The position numbers were made by a program, and so were the translations under genes. Under the pieces are notes generated by a model, which made no database searches, was not told the origin of the DNA, and saw only the letters and a program-made list of their open reading frames with translations. A stretch of 64,000 nucleotides of DNA from Cycas panzhihuaensis (lineage: Eukaryota; Cycadophyta): NCBI GenBank assembly GCA_023213395.1, contig CM041465.1, positions 110,429,741 to 110,493,740 on the forward strand, in the 5' to 3' direction. This document shows positions 1 through 11,804 of this stretch, piece after piece. How positions within the stretch are numbered: position 1 is the first letter of the stretch; every line of letters begins with the position of its first letter.

Positions 1-374
1 GTGATTTATGTTATGAACATTTTATTGTATGACGACACGCTTCCTTCCATGTATAACCACACACCTACTGGGCACACACACATGCCGTGAGCGGACGACA
101 TGGAGGTGTGAGGTTAGGAAGCGTATGCATACATGTCTGCAGGAGAGCATAACAGGATATGCGAAGGAAACGCCAGACAGAAAGAGGGGCAACACGTTTC
201 AAGCCGCCCTCCCGGTTGGGGATGCCCAAGCGAGAGGACCAAGGTTCCCGAGAGGATACGGAACGCAGGTTCCGCAGACGAACCGGAGAGACAAAGCGGG
301 TCCATCTTAAATAGCCATTCTACACGCTACTGGGAAGAATGGGGACAACCTAAGATGGTAGTTTAGGCTCGTTT
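1..374 (-). other. Post-integrase spacer of Tat copy A
   Basis: Read on the minus strand, this follows the integrase C-terminus and aligns with the plus-strand stretch just after the integrase stop of copy C (44382 to about 44700). Shared landmarks are GAGCCTAAACTA, the CCATTC motif and the TGGGCA block. No protein-like frame is seen on either strand. Short open frames here are chance frames in GC-rich DNA. Confidence 0.7.
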
Positions 375-1555
375 TCGGGTGGCGAGGGATCGTCAAGGGT
401 CAAGCGTAAAACTTCTTAAGGAACATCCCATTAACGGCTTTCTCAAATTCGAGCCTCCGTGGTGGCTATCCTATAGGCACCATTATCGAGAGATTCGATA
501 ATGACAAAAGGACCGACCCACCGGGGTTGGAATTTGGTCAAACGGTCATAGAGATATTCGAGCTTGAGGACATAGTCCCCGGGAAACAAAGGGTGGGAAC
601 GCAGGTGTTTATCGTGGGCCCTTTGTGAACGGGCTTTGGATGCTAGGTTAGCCTGATAAGCTAAGCTGCCTCTCATCCAAAGCTTCGAGGTCCAAAGAAA
701 GCGCACGACGGATCGACTCATCGTCGATGAAACCTCGAAGGGAGACTTGCAAGGAAGGAATCTCCACCTCCAATGGGAGTATCGCCTCGATCCGTGAGAC
801 CGTGGAGAACGGGGTCATTCCCGTGGCGGAACGGACGGAAGTACGATAAGCCCATAAGGTGGAGGGCAGTTGAAGGTGCCAATCCCTTTGGGATTGATCG
901 GCGCTTTCTTGAGAATGTTGATAAGAGTCTTGTTAAAAGACTCCACCGCCATTTGCACGAGGGTAGTAAGGAGAGGAAGTCTTATGGGAGATTTTAAACT
1001 TCTCGCAAAGCTCATCCACCTCCCTATTACAAAAGGGGGTTCCATTGTTTTAATCGTGACGTCCGAATCCCGGCAAATGATGTGCTGATAGATGAATGTG
1101 GCAACCGTTTTGCCGGGGGTAGTGATCAGAGGGATGGCCTCCGCCCATTTGGTAAAATACTCCGTGGCAGTCAAGATGAACTTGTGTCATGACGACGGCG
1201 GGAAATAGCCCGATGAGGTCTAATCCCCATCGAGCGAAAGGCCATGGCGAAACAATAGGGTGCAAAGTCTCGAAGGCACATGGGAAATGTTGGCATGCTC
1301 TTGACATCGCCGACATTTCAAAGACAAAGGCGTATGCCTTTAAAAAGAGATGGCCAAAAGTAGCCCATACGGAGGATCCTCCGAGCCATAGATCGCCCCC
1401 AAAGTGACCCCCACAAATGCCGTGGTGGCATTCGCGATCTACGGCCTCGGCCGTCGGTGACGTGAGAAGGATCCCATCGAAGGACCTCTTGTACAATACC
1501 TCGTCCACGAGGAGGTATTGCCGAGCAGAAGTCAGGATGCGAGATATAACTTTGT
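375..1555 (-). pseudogene. Integrase of Tat copy A, broken
   Basis: The integrase joins the element's cDNA ends to host DNA. From the N-terminal side (about 1555) there is VLYKRSFDGILL, then the HHCC-type zinc-binding start (ECHHGICGGHFGG, about 1400). The catalytic core follows as TATEYFTKWAEAIPLITTPG (about 1170-1110), and the C-terminal domain as RSHPLFPGDYVLKLEYLYDR with PRWVGPFVI (about 600-500), the gypsy GPY/F module. These pieces lie in three frames separated by indels, so the gene is dead. The natural stop at the copy C position (TGA, 44379-44381) is CGA here. Copy C carries a better preserved version at 43170-44381. Confidence 0.88.
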
Positions 1556-1699
1556 TACTAGTGTCGGGCGGTATTGCCGCGTGAGATACCGTGACTATGT
1601 CACCGTACCACTCATTGTCGGTGAGTGGATGGGGACGAACTCCTCGGACCGTCAGGATAGACTCACCGGGGAGAGAGTCACCAACGGGAGTATCAAAGG

Positions 1700-3030
1700 A
1701 GTTAGGGATAGGGGTGTTCAGAAGTTGCTCCTACCACTATCATGCCCTTCTTTGATTTCTGGTTAACGATAAGGAGATCAAATTCTTAGAGTAGGACATT
1801 AACGACTGACCCTACCGTCAAGTCCGAACGAGTTAGTAAGTATCTCAAGGATCGGATTGAATGATCACCTTGGTAGTATTGCCGAGCAAGTAATGCCTAA
1901 ACTTCTTGGTCGCGTAGACCAAGGAGAGACATTCCTTCTAGGGGAATAGTTAAATTCGGCACCACAAGGGTACGGTGATGAAGTATATAGCTCTCTCGGG
2001 CCTCCCGAGTCATCCTCCCGAGCAAGCATAGCGCCCAAGGACTCGTCGACCGAGGTATACAAAACGAAGGGCCCATCGACCTGGGAGGCACCAACGTGGG
2101 AGGCGGAAGCCGTGGCTTCCTTGAGTCCTTGAAGGCCTTTTGGGTCTTGTCGGACTGTGCAAAGGAGATCCCTTCTTCAACAGTTCGTAAGGGGTTTAGC
2201 ATTCACAAGTCACCAGAAGCGCCTAAGGAAACCGAGCCTACCTAGAAATGACTTGATCTGCCATTGAGTTCTAGGAGGCGGCATGTCGAGGATCGCCCTG
2301 ACTTTGTCGGTCGATCCGAATTCCTTGTTTGGATACAAGGAACCCAAGGAGTTTACACAAGTGACGCAAAACACACATTTGAGCGGATTAAGATCGACGT
2401 GATACTCGCGGCATCGTGAGAAGATGGCACGCAAGTCGGAAGGGTGATGGGCTCACGCGAGAAAGACCCATCATATCGTCCATGAAGACCTCCAACGTGT
2501 CGTTGATGAGGTCGTGGAAGATGAAGTGCATGGCTCTTTGATATGTAGCACCGTGCATTTTTAAGGCCAAAGGGCATCGCCAGAGGCGAAGGTACCCTGT
2601 GGAGTAGTGAAGGCCGTCTTATGGCGGTCTTGGGAAATCAATTTGGTTGTAATCGAGAAGTCATTCATTAAGGACATCACTGAATCCAAGGCGATCAATG
2701 ATTTGATCTAAGAAGGGTAGCGGAAATTGTCCTTAGGACAAGCGTTGTTGATATCGCGGAAATCGACGATATGCGATTGCCCTGCTCTTTTGGCAACGGA
2801 ACAATATTAGAGACCCACTTAGGGTAATCAATAGAAGTAACAAGCCCAAAGATCCGTAAGCTTTTCAACCTCCATCTTGACGGCAGAGAGCCGGTGAAGA
2901 GGACGCCGCTCGCGCATGTGACGGGCGCCAGAAGGGTGGTGAGGTTATGGGTGACAATCGAGGGTCGATTCCCTTCATGTCAAGATAATCCCACGCGAAA
3001 ATGTCTCGAAATTCACGGAATGAAGGGAAT
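1700..3030 (-). pseudogene. Reverse transcriptase and RNase H of Tat copy A, broken
   Basis: RT copies the element RNA and RNase H removes the RNA strand. MPFGLKNA and the acid motif FMDDMMG lie at about 2577-2460. A thumb-like stretch LNPLKCVF with MPPPRTQWQIKSFLGRLGFL lies at about 2400-2210. The connected RNase H starts at YTSVDESLGAMLA (about 2060) and fades towards 1700. The family normally has Y/F-x-DD at the RT active site, and here it is FMDD, as in copy C. Several frameshifts split the domain, and the N-terminal RT part (about 2600-3030) survives only as nucleotide similarity to 41660-42100. Confidence 0.85.
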
Positions 3031-3839
3031 ATTCCCTAATCTCATCAGAGAGCATTCCGCCCAACCCTAATGACCTTGCCGGCCAAGACTACGCCTTGAA
3101 TTCCCCCATGCACATGGCATTGCCCTCTTCAAAGTGAAGAGGGCAAGATCAACGGAGGAGGAGGAATAGGAGAGGATCTGGATCGTGAGCGTGGATCCGA
3201 TCGCAAGGATCTTCCCGGACCGAGCGGTGGTGACCAAGGCGAGATTAGGTGCAAGGCCCGCTAGGTGCTCAAATAGGCTTCATCATCCTCGAAATAGTCC
3301 ACTCCATGGATGACCTTACTCGAGTAGAAGAAGCGCTAGAAGGGAAAGGAGCAACGGACCGGGTGATCATCGGATCGCTCAACTCCTTCATGGAAATCCG
3401 AAGGAAAACCAGAAAGAGGCTCCTCGAGAGGAGCGAAAGGCAATTCCTCAAAACCATCACTGCGGGGTAATGAAAAGAAGAACCCACGGCCATGGTCAAG
3501 ACGAGCGATGGTGTGTGACACGCCCGAGGGGCTAGTCTCACCAACGAGAGAGGTTCCAAACGAGGGTCTAGAGCGAGATGTACGCCTATCGCGAAGGAAA
3601 GAAATGGGTGGAGACAACCTCGCTCCGTCAAGCGATTCATCATCACGAATGAAGCAAGGTACCCATAACTCCCGACGCCAATAGGGGCAAACGCGAGACT
3701 AGGAAGGGAAGATGTGGGATCTTCTTCCGACGGATTGGGTATACCAATTGAACAAGCCGAGGCGTGAGTGGGTGAACCTTGGTTTGCCGAATTGGCATAA
3801 CGAGTTTGTTTGGCAAAAGGACGCTCACGGGAACCACTC
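3031..3839 (-). pseudogene. Protease-to-RT linker of Tat copy A
   Basis: This aligns with the linker of copy C at about 40740-41660. Shared features are a Ser/Pro-rich stretch, the repeated ELPFAPLEEPLSG type motif (copy C: GELPFAPYKGP), and the region near TRVRSSMEWTISRMMKPI, which matches copy C RSSKGWITSRMMR in the same shifted frame. It has no catalytic motif. In the Tat lineage this part of the polyprotein is a variable spacer. It is fragmented by indels. Confidence 0.65.
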
Positions 3840-4330
3840 TCATCCGTCCGTCATGGACCAATTTAAGTCGCCCCAAAGGGTCGAACACACGGCTCCCATT
3901 TGGTCGAGCCATGGGCGACCTAGAAGGAGGTTGTAATCCACGCCAACGCCGAGGACTACAACATCGAAGAACGGTTTTGCCCCAAGGGTGAGCGGAATCG
4001 CGATGCATCCGAGAGGGGTCTTCTCGCTACCGTCATACCCTTGGCATCGCCAGGGAACGGGTTCCAGGGCGGAGATATCAAGCTCTTGCACAACACGCAA
4101 GGGCATGGCATCGATGAAGAGCCATTGTCGACAGCTCTTCTGAGGGTACAATCAGCGATCGATCGTGATGGTGAATGGGAAGTTCCACCGACGCCCTGCT
4201 CACCGGCGCCAGGAAGATCCTTAGGATCGAAGCAAATAGTGGCTCCGCCACCTTGCCCGACGCCCAAAGCGTGATGGCACATCTCCCGATCCTAAAGCTG
4301 TGAGGAGGGCCCGTTGCTTGGGACAACTCC
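3840..4330 (-). pseudogene. Aspartic protease of Tat copy A, broken
   Basis: The retropepsin-like protease would cut the Gag-Pol polyprotein. The frame ending near 4100 shows CFDPKDLPGAGE, then CTLRRAVDNGSS, whose D-N-G-S-S is the usual active-site loop. After a frameshift come QELDISALEPVPWRCQGYDG and DYNLLLGRPWLDQMGAV, the I/LLGRPWL motif typical of Tat and Athila proteases. The active-site Asp is kept here, whereas copy C has Asn at that place (VNNGSS). Confidence 0.85.
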
Positions 4331-4639
4331 TCGAACGTCCATCAAGGACATTCCCGCAACGATCAGATGGAGCTCGCCCACGACGGAGAAGGGTTTACCC
4401 TTCGAAAGGTTGGGTAAGTGCCCTTCGAAAGTCGTAACGACCGGCGCATGTGAATAGCCTTGGGGAAAAGAGGGATTTCTGGAGGAAGGGTCTCCGGAAG
4501 GGGATCGGAAGGAACGGAAGAACCGGCAGCTCCCGCCGCTTCCTTAGCGGTTTGAGATCGCGTAAGGGCGAAAGTCAGAGTTGCTTCAAGCAACTGAATC
4601 ACCTTCTTCCCCCTATTCCATGGTCGTGAAGGCGACGAG

Positions 4640-6940
4640 TACTACGGCCAGAGAACGAGAAGAGGAAGAAGAGTTCGCGCCTTCCCTTTGTCGCAGGAAG
4701 GGCGGGGATTAGGTGATCTTCCCTGCCATTGTTCTTGGTTTGGGGTTGCGATCACGTTCCCCATGTTTAGGAACGGATCCTTGTGAACAAAGTTGGTCTA
4801 GATTAGGCCTTGAGGCCCGTTTGGGAGAGGAATCACGTCGAGGGGCATCCTTTGGATGCTGGGCCCTACAACGTGAATCGTCATGGAAGCAATCCCCATG
4901 AATGGAACACCACTTCTTCTCAAGCGGAGGGTCGGACCTTCTCGCTTGGGATCGGGCGTTCCCATTCCTGGGAAGAGGAGCTTGGGTAGTTTGTTGGACT
5001 TGTTTGTTTGAAGTAGGAGACGAAGGACCTTGAAGCTTGAGCTCCTTCATCGCCGAACGAGCGAGCGATACCGAGGTGAGGGGATCTAAGGTCCTCTCGG
5101 TAGGATGAGAGGAAGACCGCGTACCGAGAAGGTTTAGCGTCTTTGGTAGGGGTGGTGCCTCACGGCGTTGTGAGGACTTAAGAGGTTTCTTGAGACCAGC
5201 TTGGATCTCAATAGCCTCCAACGCCAAGCACTTGGCGATCGTGGAATCACACGTGGTCGCCCCCATCTTGAGGACTTCCACGGACTTCGGACGGTGCATT
5301 GACAAACAGTCCCGCTCAGCCTCCTGCAAAGTCGCCTTGGTGGAGTGAAGGCATCGTGGAATCGCCGCACAAAGTCACGATTCATCTCATCGTGACCTTG
5401 TTTGAGCGAGAGAAGGGATTTCATCCCGCTCTCGAATGGGCGAGCTACATCAAAGTAATTGATGAACTCGTCCACCAATTATTGGAATGAATAGACTGAG
5501 TGGGCAGGGAGACGATAAAACCATTTAAGGGCGTCACCCTGCAAGGATCGAGGAAAGAGTTTCATCAAAATATGTTAGTAAGCCCAGTAATCGATGCATG
5601 ACATAGAGAAACTACGGACATGCTCCGGGTCTCATGACGAAGTCCCATCGAATCTAGGAACTTCGTGGAGGATGAGGCGGCAAGTTGGTTCGCAACGCCT
5701 CAACCGAGAGAGGGGTTGACCTAAAGTCCACGAAGGGGCGTGCCCTTGCCTGAACCGTAGGATCAACGAACGCCGAAGTGGTGGTGCGCAAGGAGTGGAT
5801 GGGGTAGGACACCCATCCCTCCTGAGGAACCACCCTCACGACAAGAGGCGTGGAAAAGGGCGCCTTGAAGGGAGCCTGATTCCCTTACGAAGGCACAAAC
5901 GGATGGAACCGCATTGGATGGCGGACAAGAGGGATGCGGGCAGGGTTACGCCATACGGCCACCCGTAGGTGGGGCCATTTCGTATGGGTGTAGCGGATCC
6001 GCCCCATAAACAGAAGACGGCTTCCCTACCCCGCCCCCAAGGTTGAGAAGTATACCGGGGAACGAGAAAGAAGCACCAACGCTACTGGTTGGAGGATGCG
6101 TGGGCGAATCCCACTGTGGCGGTGGAAGGCTAGCAGGCGACTAGGCCTCTTAGGAGCAAGATGTGCCAGGATTAGGGACGGCACATTAGTTGGATCGGGA
6201 ACGGGTATGCTAACCCCCAACTGAGGGACAGACACACCGTGAGAAGGCCCTAAGGCATTAGGGCCTTGACAAGGGATGGAAGGTGCCACACGTGCCCCCA
6301 CTGCAGGAAACGAATGGGGCGTACGCGTAGGCATGAAAGGGTTTGTTGTCACAGGAAAGGCGGACGAGGATGAAGCGTGAGGCGGAAGAGCAGGGGAGGA
6401 AGAGGCTCCCCTGCACAGGACACCCTCAAGCCATTCGGGACGTGGTTGAGAGCATGCCGCACGGCGGCATCCGTCAAGAGCCTCAAGCACGTCAACAGGA
6501 GGAGTCCCCACATACCCATAAGAGGTGATCGGGACCTCGAACAAGGCATGTCCATCCGAAGGTTCCTCATAAAATCGCCATCGCGCGGGCAATCCTCGGG
6601 AGGAACGGATCCTCTACGCATGGGTAGAAGGATGGGGAGCACAAGAAAGATGTTGATCGATCGGGTAGTAAAGGAGTCGTCACCCTCTCGGGTGGACTCC
6701 TAATGATGAAGGAAGAGCTTGGGTTTCCATAACCAAGCGTGGTAGGTCCAATCTAAGAGTACTTTCCATAGTCGGATCGGGATCCGACGAGGCAAGAAGG
6801 CTATACGGGTCTTCTAACAAAGGGGTAGACCGCGAAACGACGAGAGAAACTACAGATGCAAGGTCGACCGACGATGTCGTGAAAAGAGAAGGAACCAGAT
6901 AACACGCAGCGTTGGGGCCGCCCAACGTGGAGGTCAAGAC
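4640..6940 (-). pseudogene. Gag of Tat copy A, broken
   Basis: Gag forms the virus-like particle. From the N-terminal side: LEDPYSLLASSDPDPTMES (about 6830); TSYGYVGTPPVDVLEALDGC with AACSQPRPEWLEGVL (about 6500-6430); the capsid core VDEFINYFDVARPFESGMKS followed by KQGHDEMNRDFVRRF (5478-5370); VEVLKMGATTCDSTIAKCL (about 5280); and a Tat-type zinc motif C-x2-H-x4-H-x4-C in WCSIHGDCFHDDSRC (about 4900). The 206-residue frame 5329-4709 is the longest intact piece. Equivalent motifs lie in copy C at 37700-40255. Several indels separate the pieces. Confidence 0.88.
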
Positions 6941-7006
6941 GGTATAGAAAGGATCACACAGAGTAGCGAAACCAACCGAAGAGAGCGAGACTAGCTCCCT
7001 TTACCG

Positions 7007-7026
7007 GCCCCCAAAGATGGTCGCCA
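7007..7026 (-). other. Primer binding site of Tat copy A
   Basis: Directly next to the LTR end, the minus strand reads TGGCGACCATCTTTGGGGGC. The TGG start is the expected complement of a tRNA CCA tail. Copies B (TGGTAACCATATTGGGGACT) and C (TAGTGACCATACTAGGGA) carry recognisable variants at the same place. The matching tRNA could not be named from the sequence. Confidence 0.7.
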
Positions 7027-9578
7027 TGGACGCTACGCACGGATAACCGAATCGAGCAGCGCGGGAGAGATGGTGACGAAACTAGGGAAGTGGAACCTAC
7101 AAGGCAAGCAACTACCACGCAGAGCGCCCCGTGCGCCGGAGCGCGAGTTCGGGATCTGCAATGGAGTATGGCTACTCGGGTGACCCTTCACCGCCTTGAG
7201 CGAAGGGCGAAGATACGTAGGACGAACCCGGGTTGACCTAGGAGTAGGCCCCTCCCACCCTTGGGTGGCCAGAAGGGAGAGAGAAAGAACCTAACAAGGA
7301 TAGGCCAAGAACAATCCTATGCAATCTAACCGTATACGAGCGATGCGGAAGCAAGGCAAGGCTTAAGGAAGAGGGAGGAAGGGTAAGGGGGAAGAAGGCT
7401 CCTACAACCTTTCCTACGAATAACAAAAGTACATGCAACAAGGCAAACAAATCGCAAACCAATACAAAAAAGGCAATTTTCCCTTTTAATCTTCGATGTT
7501 CTAATTACTAGGAAAAGAATAAAAGAAGGAAAAAGACCGTGGGTGCGAAGGGGAACAAAGCGTGCACTGGGCCAAGGCGTGAGAGATGGCGTAGCCTTCA
7601 GGAAGAGCACCCAACCACTACCAAGGCAGCTGCATCGGATGTGAAATGTAGCAAGAAGAAAAGGGGCTTCCTTACCTTCCCAGTGAAAAGTAAATGCGAT
7701 CAAGGAAGGAAAGAAACGCTAACTAGCAAATGAGATAGCATAAAATATGACACATGCAAGGGACGCCACCGGTGGAAGGGGCAACGGCAACGTTCTCCGC
7801 GTCCCGAGTACTGTAAGCAACAAAGGTCTCCCTCTCGAGGGAGAACACCTATATGCAACACAAAGATCTAGCAAAATATGTCTAACAACCAAAACGAGAG
7901 GCTAAATGTACATGCATCGTTGTTAGTCCAATAAGGAAAATACCAAAGAAGAACGATCTAAATGAAAGGAAACAACAAGGTAAGCCTCGGAGTGGCCTAC
8001 CGCCCGCAAATGGTGCCCAAACCTCTCCCCAAGAGCCACGGGCGTGAGGAGAAAGTCAAGACTCAAGGTCGGAAAACTACCGCAAGAAGGGGCAAGAAAG
8101 ACCCAAAGACACCCACGGGAACCGGATGCTACGGGAGCAAACCGCAACCGGGAGTAAAGGTGGAGCAAGAACCCGCGGTTGGGGCCTGTGGAGGGCACCC
8201 AAACCTGAATAAAGGGTCCCAAATCACCGCAACTTGTGATGTTGGTTTGGCCAACCAAGGGGAGCCTTCGAACCCTTGTTCGCAGGCCAAGAGTAGCACG
8301 GGGCGAGAGGGAGGCTTTGGAGGGCTTTGGGCCGCTTGGGGAGCGTGGAAGGTGGCGCGGAATCTACCCACCTCTCCAAAGCCTATGCAACCCTCAACGC
8401 CACGCCTTGACAAAGAACGCAGTAAGAAGCAGAGGGAGAGTGGTACAGCCCCTCAAGAGGGAGGAAAACCAACTCTCAAGCAACAAATGAGAACAAATAA
8501 GCTGAAGCGTAAATATCACCAAAAAATAAATACAAAGTGAAGAGTACACGGAAAGGGAGGCAAGGATTTGCCCCACCAAAAGATAACAAGAAGGGCCGGA
8601 ACAAACACCAGATCTGAATAGAGCAGGCAGGGGCCTGCTATGGAGGTGGAACGGGAAACACCTACAAACGGGGAGCTCGTGGATTGCCTGGGTAGAAAGC
8701 AGCTGGAAACCGCTTCAAAGGAGCCCTCCAAGGCGTGAGGGCCGAGAGAATGTCTCACCAAGCCAAAGGAGAGTCAAGGTCAGATGAAGAGTGCAGGTCC
8801 AGCTTGCAAGAAGCAAATGCAGAAGAGAGCAGAAAGGTGAGAGTGTTCCTCTTGAGAGTAAATCCAAAAGTGAGCCAAAAAGATCCTTGAAAACGAGCCA
8901 AAAGATGTTTAAGTATTAAAGCAAAACCCTAAAGTACGCGAATAGTACCTACCGGGAGGGAGAAAAGGCGAACCACGTGGGAGTTTGGCAATAAATGCGA
9001 AATTGCCACGGTGGATTTTAAAAAACAAACAGAGACAATCGTACCGCGGAAACTTTAGCGATCATGAATATTCCAAATGATCGCTGAAAATTACAGATCA
9101 CAAGATCACGGCCAGATGCAAGATTACTGCAGATGCACCGGAGACACAAATGGGGCCCGCCAACCGTCCAGTCGGGGCAAGCTAGAAAAGGCTAAAGGAC
9201 AACTAAAACACCCACCCGGAGCAAACAAGCCAAGAAACGGGCCCACGGGAGCGTAAATAGGCCCCAAATGAGGTGGCAAGCTAACCAAGCGACGATGAGG
9301 CATCACACGGGTGGAGGTGGCGAAACCCGGTGGATCCAGGAGAGAGGAGGGCGATGCGGAAGTAACTGTCACCAAGGTGCCACACTCGCTAAGAGTGTGC
9401 CCCGCTATAGTCGTCATAGGCTAAACATAGGTGTGGACGACCACCGTGCCGCCCACAAAGTCATACGATGCAAATATGTAAGGCATAATCAAGACATAAA
9501 AGTGATGATAATGCTAGAGACATACCTGCACTTACCTGAGTCGGTGATTCCGTATCCATTCCCGGAAGCCGGGAAACA
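7027..9578 (-). repeat. 5' LTR of Tat copy A
   Basis: In element orientation the LTR begins TGTTTCCCGGCTTCCGGG (at 9578) and ends GTCCA at 7027, next to the primer site. It is 2552 bp. Its start aligns with the copy C LTRs (TGTTTTCTGGCTACC and TGTTTCCCAACTACC) and with copy B at 19421. Other shared parts are ACTCAGGTAAGTGCAGGTATG near the start and GGCCACCCAAGGGTGGGAGG near the end. The several medium-length open frames here, including 192 codons at 7962-8540 plus, are chance frames in GC-rich LTR DNA. Confidence 0.88.
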
Positions 9579-9589
9579 GGTGCTTAACT

Positions 9590-10430
9590 ACATTTTTCTA
9601 GCTTAGTTGATTTCATTTTCAGTGTATACATATATATCTTGTCGTGCCAGAGCCTCTCTCACGAGAGGAGGCGTTCTTTCTATTTGTACGCAGGGTCGCT
9701 TAAGAGGGAGTGGCGCGAGATCAACTCGTCTTAGTCGGCTCTCGATGGTATTCTTCCCCTTCTTGTTTTGAGCTTCACTTTCCGCTTCTTTTAGTTTATT
9801 TAGTCCTTACATGCTCTGGGAGGTAAGTGAACCCCTTCATTGTCTTCGATCGACGTTGCACGCGCGGAGGACGGAGAGGAGGAGCGCAACTGAAGAAGGG
9901 AACCTGCGTTTCTACTCGCAGCAGTATCCAGGTATTTTCCACGTATCTCTCGTATTCCCTTTATGCTTTTACGTCTCTTTGCATTTACTTTGATAAGTAA
10001 AGGAACATAAAAGAAGAAGGAAAAATAAGCTTTATTTTACATTTGCTTTCTATTACTTTGTTACATTGCACAACATAGTAGTGTACGTCCCATTTACCTA
10101 TACCCCTTAGCCACACTTACCCCTTACTCCGTGACACGCTTTGGTTGATTGCCCCCTCTCGCCGCCTTCTCATTGCCTTGAGAAGCCGCGACGGCGAGGT
10201 TCTTTCCTTCCCGGCCATCTGAAGGGTAGGAAGGCCTCAACTTGCACGGCTACCTGGAAGCAACCAGGGCACCTTGCGATCCGTGCACTCAAGGCCTCCC
10301 ACAAGACGGACGTCCTGCGAGGTATGATCCTCGCTAGTTAGCCTACTTAGCATATTGTTTCTATGCCCTTCCCACTAGGCGTTGGATCATTGCCCCGCGG
10401 AGAGCGTTTCAGTGTCCAAGTAAGGAACAA
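9590..10430 (+). repeat. LTR-like fragment of the Tat family, plus orientation
   Basis: This GC-rich, CpG-containing stretch follows the middle-to-end part of the copy C LTR (about 36270-37440) in the plus orientation. Matches by eye are TTCATTTT...TATATATCTTG against the segment at 36286-36320, TCCAGGTATTTTCCACGTATCT against the segment at 36610-36640, and CCCGGCCATCTGAAGGGTAGG against the segment at 37227-37247. No LTR start or internal region is attached. It abuts the start of the copy A LTR, so two related LTRs meet head to head. Similarity is patchy. Confidence 0.5.
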
Positions 10431-11477
10431 GCTAAGGGGTGTCCCCATGATGAGTTGCTCAAGTAGGATATGAATATGGAGGCTAGTTGGGATCAGGAGG
10501 TTCTAAAAGATGATTAAGGGCCCTTATAAAAGAGCCAAAGGGAGGGGAAGTGTCCTTATAAGATGGTTCCCTAGGTGTATGGAAAATGAGGGCCACCCTT
10601 CATGTAGGGGCTCACAATCTTCAATGCTTGACTTAAGGTCATTAAGGGCAGTAAGGTAACCATAACTACCTATACTAATAGGAGCAAACTAGACCAAGTT
10701 AGTTTGAGGACATGGAGGGTCTTGATCATAGTAGGAGTTAGGTCCTTAAAAAAGGGCCTCAAGGGAAGGATAAGGCTCATTTGGGATTTCTATATTTAGT
10801 ATCAAAGATAGCTTGGCAATAGGTGGAGATGTTCAAGAGGGAAGGGACTCTCAAACTGTAACTCCTACTTGTCCCTCATGGAAAAATTTAAGCTGCCTCT
10901 AAAGTGAAGAATAGATTGCCCCCATATGATCTAACTAAGATTGTCTTAAGAGTAGGGTGTAATCAATATTAATATCCATGACAACAATGTTAGTAGGGAT
11001 AGTCTTATCTTTCAAAGTGATTGACAAGGTGATTATCCCTAAAGGTGCCTTTTCATCTCCATCGTACCCTTGGCATTTTCAAGGGATGGGCTTAAGAGCC
11101 TCAATACCCAAATTTTAAGCATTCAAATAGGCATAGAATTCACTAAAGAACCATTGTCAACAATGGTCCTCTTTAGGGAAAAGTCAAGAGCTTCTATGGT
11201 GATGGTAAAGGGACAGTGCTAGTGGTGCTCTCACTTATTAGTAGGTGGTAAATTACATGGATTAAGGGAGATAGTAGGAGGGTCATGATGTGTTGTGGCT
11301 ATGAAGTGAATGGATGCATATTTTTAGCCAAGAGCCTCTAGGAGTAAATCTAGTTGGTTTGGGTAACCCCTTAAGATATTCATCATTAGCATACTTGCAC
11401 ACACAGTGTGGAGTTTTTTAATGATGGAGAACATCTTTCCTTTGCATGTGGGTTGGGAAAGGGCTTGTCAAAATTTA
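10430..11477 (-). pseudogene. Gag C-terminus, protease and linker remnant of Tat copy B
   Basis: On the minus strand this aligns with copy C 40140-41420. Clear anchors are the protease active-site region around ACCATTGTCAACAATGGT (about 11145), the TACCCTTGGCATTTTCAAGG block (about 11065, copy C CCATGGCGATGC), and the linker stretch with CCTATTAGTATAGG (about 10670, copy C CCTATTGGTATTGG). The end near 11430 matches the TCATTAATGAGCTTCATACC region of copy C. Many indels and stops remove any usable frame. It breaks off at the copia insertion at 11478. Confidence 0.7.
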
Positions 11478-11787
11478 TTTTAGGTTAATGATCATTACCT
11501 AACTTTGCATTGGGACCATGTGAGCTTCTCCCAGCTATCAAGTAAGATTATTTTATTTGTGTTTATTATTATTTTATTATATTTCAAATTTAGGTTGAGG
11601 TAAGCTCATGTTTGCCTCTTGAATATGTAATTTGGGTCTCAACCATAGTGTTTATTAACGCCACTAAATGTATGGAAATATCAATGTTATGCTCTTTAGC
11701 ATGGGCTAATATGTGAACATGCATTTTCTCTTCAATATAGATTGATTTACATTTGCACCTACTCTGCTCTATCTCTATCATCCTTTA
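11478..11787 (+). repeat. 5' LTR of the non-autonomous copia element
   Basis: It aligns over its whole length with 15150-15461, for example AGGTTAATGATCATTACCTA against AGGTTAATGTTCATTACCTA and TATGGAAATATCAATGTTAT in both. The start is TTTTAGG, against TGTTAGG in the right copy. The shared end is ATCATCCTTTA. Confidence 0.88.
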
Positions 11788-11789
11788 TT

Positions 11790-11804
11790 TGGTATCAAAG
11801 ACTT
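11790..11804 (+). other. Primer binding site, initiator-Met type
   Basis: TGGTATCAAAGACTT begins two bases after the LTR. It matches the plant initiator-Met primer site TGGTATCAGAGC with one change in the first twelve bases. Confidence 0.8.

Larger units (their letters stand above)
1..9578 (-). mobile_element. Tat-type Ty3/gypsy retrotransposon, copy A (partial)
   Basis: Reading the minus strand from 9578 down gives a long LTR (7027-9578), a primer site, gag, protease, reverse transcriptase/RNase H and integrase in that order, followed by the start of the 3' spacer at the window edge. The order PR-RT-RH-INT is that of Ty3/gypsy, and the gag and protease motifs match the Tat lineage. Every block aligns with the complete copy C on the plus strand (34561-51902). 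Copy A is far richer in GC and CpG than the other copies, yet its frames are broken by many small indels, so it cannot make a polyprotein. The 3' LTR and the passenger genes seen in copy C would lie left of base 1. Confidence 0.9.

Noticed and set aside
3249-3470. Plus-strand frames in Tat copy A, including 3249-3470 and 5299-5490
   Set aside because: All are complements of the minus-strand gag or linker and show no family motif.
7962-8540. 192-codon plus-strand open frame
   Set aside because: It lies on the opposite strand within the copy A LTR, is low-complexity (Lys/Gly/Pro), and is not conserved in the LTRs of copies B or C.
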